From: Bacteroidales bacterium UBA5326
Lineage (GTDB): Bacteria > Bacteroidota > Bacteroidia > Bacteroidales > UBA932
NCBI GenBank assembly: GCA_002408205.1
Contig: DHQY01000007.1
Location: 1 to 64,000 of the forward strand
Direction of reading: 5' to 3'
DNA: 64,000 nucleotides
Within the stretch, counting starts at the first letter, position 1. Each line of letters opens with the position of its first letter. Positions 61,158-64,000 of this stretch are shown one piece after another. The notes beneath the pieces are model-generated. The model did no database searches. It was given only the letters and a program-made list of their open reading frames with translations, and was not told the DNA's origin. Made by a program: the position numbers and the translations under genes.

Positions 61158-62693
61158 ATGATATATTACGATCAAGAACTGTCTCTGCAAGAGATTGAAT
61201 CTCTTTTGTTTACAAATGAGAAAATTGCACTCTCGCCCAAAGCTGAAAAACGAGTGGAGTCTTCCTACCAATTTTTAAAAGAGTTTTCACAGGGCAAGGT
61301 GATTTATGGGATTAATACGGGATTCGGACCAATGGCCCAGTACAGGGTAAGCGACGAAACTTTGTCCGAGCTTCAATACAACATAATTCGCTCACACGCC
61401 ACAGGTGCCGGAGAACCATTATCAGATCTCCAGGTAAAAGCGGCCATGATTGCCCGGCTTGGGACCCTTGTTCAGGGATATTCCGGAATTCATCTGTCTG
61501 TGCTGCAGTTACTCGTTGAATTCATAAACAGGGGCATATACCCCCTCATTCCCCGCCACGGGAGTGTAGGCGCCAGCGGAGACCTGGTACAGCTCGCTCA
61601 TCTGGGACTTACCCTTGTTGGAGAAGGAAAAGTACATTATAAAGGCGAGTGGCGCGATACGGCCAGTGTTCTCAAAGAGAACAATCTCTCCCCTGTCTCC
61701 ATGTTTATCAGGGAAGGTTTGTGCATCACCAACGGAACCTCCGTCATGACAGGCATAGGTCTCATTAATGCAATAAACGCGAAAAAACTCCTTAACTGGA
61801 GCATAATATCATCTGCGCTGGTGAACGAAGTGGCCTCGTCGTACGATGATTTTCTGGCCGGTGAACTGAACGGAGCCAAACGGCAGACAGGCCAGCGCCG
61901 GGTTGCCGCAATTATGAGCCAAATCCTGGAAAGCAGCCGCAATATGCAAAAACGTACGGCGGTGCTTTATAATAAAGAACTGAACGGCGATAAGATATTC
62001 AAACAAAAAGTCCAGCCATTTTATTCTCTGCGTTGCGTTCCCCAAATCCTGGGTCCGGTAATGGATACCCTGCAGGTTTGTGAAAGGATACTGGTAGATG
62101 AACTGAATTCCGCTTGTGACAATCCTATTATTGATGTATCCAGCGGCAACGTGTATCACGGAGGAAACTTCCACGGCGACTATATTTCGCTGGAAATGGA
62201 TAAGATGAAGATAGTACTCACCCGTCTTACCATGCTGGCAGAAAGACAGATGAATTATATATTTCACGATAAAGTGAATGGCATGCTGCCTCCGTTTGTT
62301 AACATGGGGGTACTCGGACTGAATTACGGTCTCCAGGCATCCCAGTTCACCGCCACTTCCACTACGGCCGAATGCCAGACCCTTTCCATGCCCAACTATG
62401 TGCATTCCATTCCCAATAATAACGACAACCAGGACATTGTGAGCATGGGGACCAACTCGGCCCTCATCACCGCCACTGTTATTGAAAATGCCTTCCAGGT
62501 TATGGCCATTCATTTTATGGCCATCGTTCAGGCAGTGGATTGCCTGGGCATCAAAGACAGGTTGTCCGACCTGACAAAAGAAATATATGATGATATTAGG
62601 GAATTTGTTCCTGTTTTTGTCCAGGACACTCCTAAATACGAGACTATTGCTCAGATGGTTGAATATCTTAACAGGAAAAAGACATCATTATGA
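61158..62693 (+). CDS. Tyrosine ammonia-lyase (HAL/PAL family)
   Basis: 511-aa MIO-dependent lyase. The cofactor-forming triad is in GASGDLVQLAHL; INTGFGPMAQYR, ITNGTSVMTGIG, YSLRCVPQILGP and NPIIDVSSGNVYHGGNFHGDY are family blocks. The substrate loop reads QYNIIRSHATGAG. From memory, the tyrosine-specific enzyme of the Flavobacterium johnsoniae flexirubin pathway has the same QYN-IRSH loop, so deamination of tyrosine to p-coumarate is favoured over histidine. Context agrees: the next genes are FabG and a ketosynthase joined by a 4-base overlap, and no hut genes are near. Confidence 0.85.
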   Translation: MIYYDQELSLQEIESLLFTNEKIALSPKAEKRVESSYQFLKEFSQGKVIYGINTGFGPMAQYRVSDETLSELQYNIIRSHATGAGEPLSDLQVKAAMIARLGTLVQGYSGIHLSVLQLLVEFINRGIYPLIPRHGSVGASGDLVQLAHLGLTLVGEGKVHYKGEWRDTASVLKENNLSPVSMFIREGLCITNGTSVMTGIGLINAINAKKLLNWSIISSALVNEVASSYDDFLAGELNGAKRQTGQRRVAAIMSQILESSRNMQKRTAVLYNKELNGDKIFKQKVQPFYSLRCVPQILGPVMDTLQVCERILVDELNSACDNPIIDVSSGNVYHGGNFHGDYISLEMDKMKIVLTRLTMLAERQMNYIFHDKVNGMLPPFVNMGVLGLNYGLQASQFTATSTTAECQTLSMPNYVHSIPNNNDNQDIVSMGTNSALITATVIENAFQVMAIHFMAIVQAVDCLGIKDRLSDLTKEIYDDIREFVPVFVQDTPKYETIAQMVEYLNRKKTSL

Positions 62694-63418
62694 AATACGC
62701 TTTAGTGACAGGAGGTTCAAGGGGTATCGGGCAGGCTGTTTGTCTGGAATTGGCCAAAGCCGGCTTTTCGATCCTCATCAATTATGTATCCAATAGCACG
62801 GCGGCGGAGGAGACAAAGCATATGATAGAGGAATTGGGCGGAACAGCCGAACTGATTCCTTTTAATGTATCTGATAACGAACAGGTTGACCTCGCTCTTG
62901 AAAAATGGGAAAGCGAACATTCGGACGTATATATATCAGTCCTTGTGAATAACGCAGGCATACGTAACGATAATCTGATGGTATTTATGCAGAATGAACA
63001 ATGGAATTCCGTACTGCATACGAACCTTCAGGGCTTTTTCTATGTAACCAGGCGTGTTCTTAAGAACATGCTTACACACCGGTACGGACGGATCGTTAGC
63101 ATTACCTCTCTTTCCGGGCTGAAAGGGTTACCCGGACAAACTAATTATTCGGCTTCCAAAGCGGGTATTATTGGAGCCACAAAGGCTCTCGCCCAGGAGG
63201 TTGCGCCCAGGAAAGTAACCGTCAACTGTGTTGCGCCGGGTTTTATTCAGACAGACATGACAAAAGATATTAACCCACTTGAATATAAGAGTATTATTCC
63301 TGTCGGCCGCTTTGGAACCCCTGAAGAAGTAGCTGCTGCGGTTGCTTTTTTTGCAAGTGAAAAAGCCTCATATATTACCGGACAGGTATTATCTATTAAC
63401 GGAGGACTCTATACATAA
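62690..63418 (+). CDS. FabG-like 3-oxoacyl-ACP reductase
   Basis: 242-aa short-chain dehydrogenase. TGGSRGIG (NADPH-binding, residues 7-14), NNAGIRND and the catalytic YSASK, plus the closing ASYITGQVLSINGG, mark the FabG group. It overlaps the lyase by ATGA and precedes the ketosynthase by 3 bases, so it is probably the dedicated ketoreductase of a polyene-forming synthase rather than the housekeeping FabG. Confidence 0.9.
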   Translation: MKYALVTGGSRGIGQAVCLELAKAGFSILINYVSNSTAAEETKHMIEELGGTAELIPFNVSDNEQVDLALEKWESEHSDVYISVLVNNAGIRNDNLMVFMQNEQWNSVLHTNLQGFFYVTRRVLKNMLTHRYGRIVSITSLSGLKGLPGQTNYSASKAGIIGATKALAQEVAPRKVTVNCVAPGFIQTDMTKDINPLEYKSIIPVGRFGTPEEVAAAVAFFASEKASYITGQVLSINGGLYT

Positions 63419-63421
63419 GAT

Positions 63422-64000
63422 ATGAGAAGAGTTGTAATTACGGGCATTGGCATATATTCCTGCATAGGGAAAAGCATTCAGGAAGTAAGTGAGGCACTTT
63501 ACCATGGAAAATCCGGGGTAGGTATTGATCCTGCCCGTACCTTATACGGCTATCGTTCCCCTTTAACCGGCATTCTTGAACCACCACAGCTTAAGAATGT
63601 ACTGACCAGGAGACAGCGTATCTGCCTGCCCGAAGAAGGGGAATATGCCTATGTTGCCACAGATGACGCATTAAAAGACGCCGGGATATCGGATGAATAT
63701 CTGGACAACAACGAAGTGGGCATTCTTTACGGTAACGATTCTTCGAGCAGGGCCGTTATTGAATCGCATGAAATCTGCGTGGAAAAAAAGGATACCACCC
63801 TTATGGGGTCCGGCGCAATATTCCAGTCTATGAATTCGACGGTGACCATGAACCTGGCTACCATATTCAGGCTGAAAGGGATCAACATGACTATCAGCGC
63901 CGCCTGTTCCAGCGGGTCGCATTCCATTGGCCTGGGTACTTTGCTTATCCGCCAGGGATTGCAGGACATGATCATCTGCGGCGGGGCACAGGAAACCAAC
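63422..64000 (+). CDS. Beta-ketoacyl-ACP synthase, cut by window end
   Basis: First 193 codons of a KAS II-like ketosynthase, open to the window edge. MRRVVITGIGIYSCIG is the usual start, and the active-site Cys162 lies in SAACSSGSHSIG, followed by IICGGAQE. The downstream catalytic His residues lie outside the window. As third gene after the tyrosine ammonia-lyase and FabG, it fits an aryl-polyene or flexirubin chain-elongating ketosynthase. Confidence 0.9.
   Translation, partial: MRRVVITGIGIYSCIGKSIQEVSEALYHGKSGVGIDPARTLYGYRSPLTGILEPPQLKNVLTRRQRICLPEEGEYAYVATDDALKDAGISDEYLDNNEVGILYGNDSSSRAVIESHEICVEKKDTTLMGSGAIFQSMNSTVTMNLATIFRLKGINMTISAACSSGSHSIGLGTLLIRQGLQDMIICGGAQETN

Noticed and set aside
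61809..62513. 234-aa minus-strand frame opposite the ammonia-lyase
   Set aside because: Lies entirely on conserved lyase sequence in the other strand; shadow.
61158..62693. Histidine utilisation (hut) operon
   Set aside because: No urocanase, imidazolonepropionase or other hut gene follows; FabG and a ketosynthase do.
1..64000. CRISPR arrays, tRNA/rRNA genes, IS elements, prophage
   Set aside because: No regularly spaced repeats, cloverleaf, transposase, integrase or structural phage gene was found on reading.

Overview
The window looks like chromosomal DNA from a Bacteroidales (Bacteroides-like) bacterium. Evidence: a SusC/SusD pair, a hybrid two-component regulator, several TAnnTTTG-type -7 promoter elements, lipoprotein signals followed by Cys, an ECF sigma/anti-sigma/NigD group, and a Bacteroidota-type tyrosine ammonia-lyase. 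No tRNA, rRNA, IS element, CRISPR array or phage gene was seen. No gene-free stretch exceeds about 255 bases.

Left edge (1-3.9 kb): an orphan MacB/FtsX-type ABC permease, then a one-gene arsenic unit. In that unit an ArsR repressor is fused in frame to an ArsM arsenite methyltransferase, directly behind a 26-bp palindrome that is a good operator candidate.

3.9-38.1 kb: a very esterase-rich polysaccharide utilisation locus for decorated (feruloylated, acetylated, glucuronoylated) arabinoxylan. Fourteen genes run leftward from susC (27.7 kb) to a CE15 glucuronoyl esterase (3.9 kb): susC, susD, GH43, CE6-CE1, GH9, GH43-F5/8C-FN3-CE1, CE1, GH51, CE1, CE1, an alpha/beta esterase, GH43, a type-B carboxylesterase and CE15. 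A divergent 1311-aa hybrid two-component sensor/regulator sits upstream. Beyond it lie two more CE1 esterases and a rightward DUF1573-GH3 pair. Seven CE1 domains fall into two sequence clades. No endo-xylanase or alpha-glucuronidase is seen. Inferred logic: esterases strip ferulate, acetate and glucuronoyl esters, GH43/GH51 remove arabinose/xylose side groups, GH3 cleaves oligosaccharides, and SusCD imports products.

38.2-47.2 kb: a leftward unit of an Sfp-type phosphopantetheinyl transferase, a 2433-aa dimodular NRPS (C-A-T-C-A-T-reductase), and ldhA. The architecture predicts an N-acylated dipeptide aldehyde or alcohol. This is the most interesting small-molecule candidate in the window.

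47.3-50.1 kb: a cold-shock protein, then an ECF sigma factor overlapping a protein with an anti-sigma-like N-terminus, one inner-membrane helix, a Pro/Glu-rich linker and a C-terminal beta-barrel. A NigD-like lipoprotein is divergent. This matches the dual-membrane-spanning anti-sigma (Dma/Das) arrangement linked to vesicle formation in Bacteroides.

50.2-58.8 kb: leuACDB with a lactonase-type lipoprotein; a probable 36-aa membrane protein; and a leftward aldo/keto reductase-pirin-TerB/J-domain set.

58.8-64 kb: a second GH3 enzyme, then a tyrosine ammonia-lyase, a FabG-like reductase and a ketosynthase cut by the window end. These look like the start of an aryl-polyene/flexirubin-type pigment cluster.

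Coordinates include stop codons. Starts were moved inward where a signal peptide, neighbour or terminator argued for it. All family calls are by reading motifs; no database search was run.
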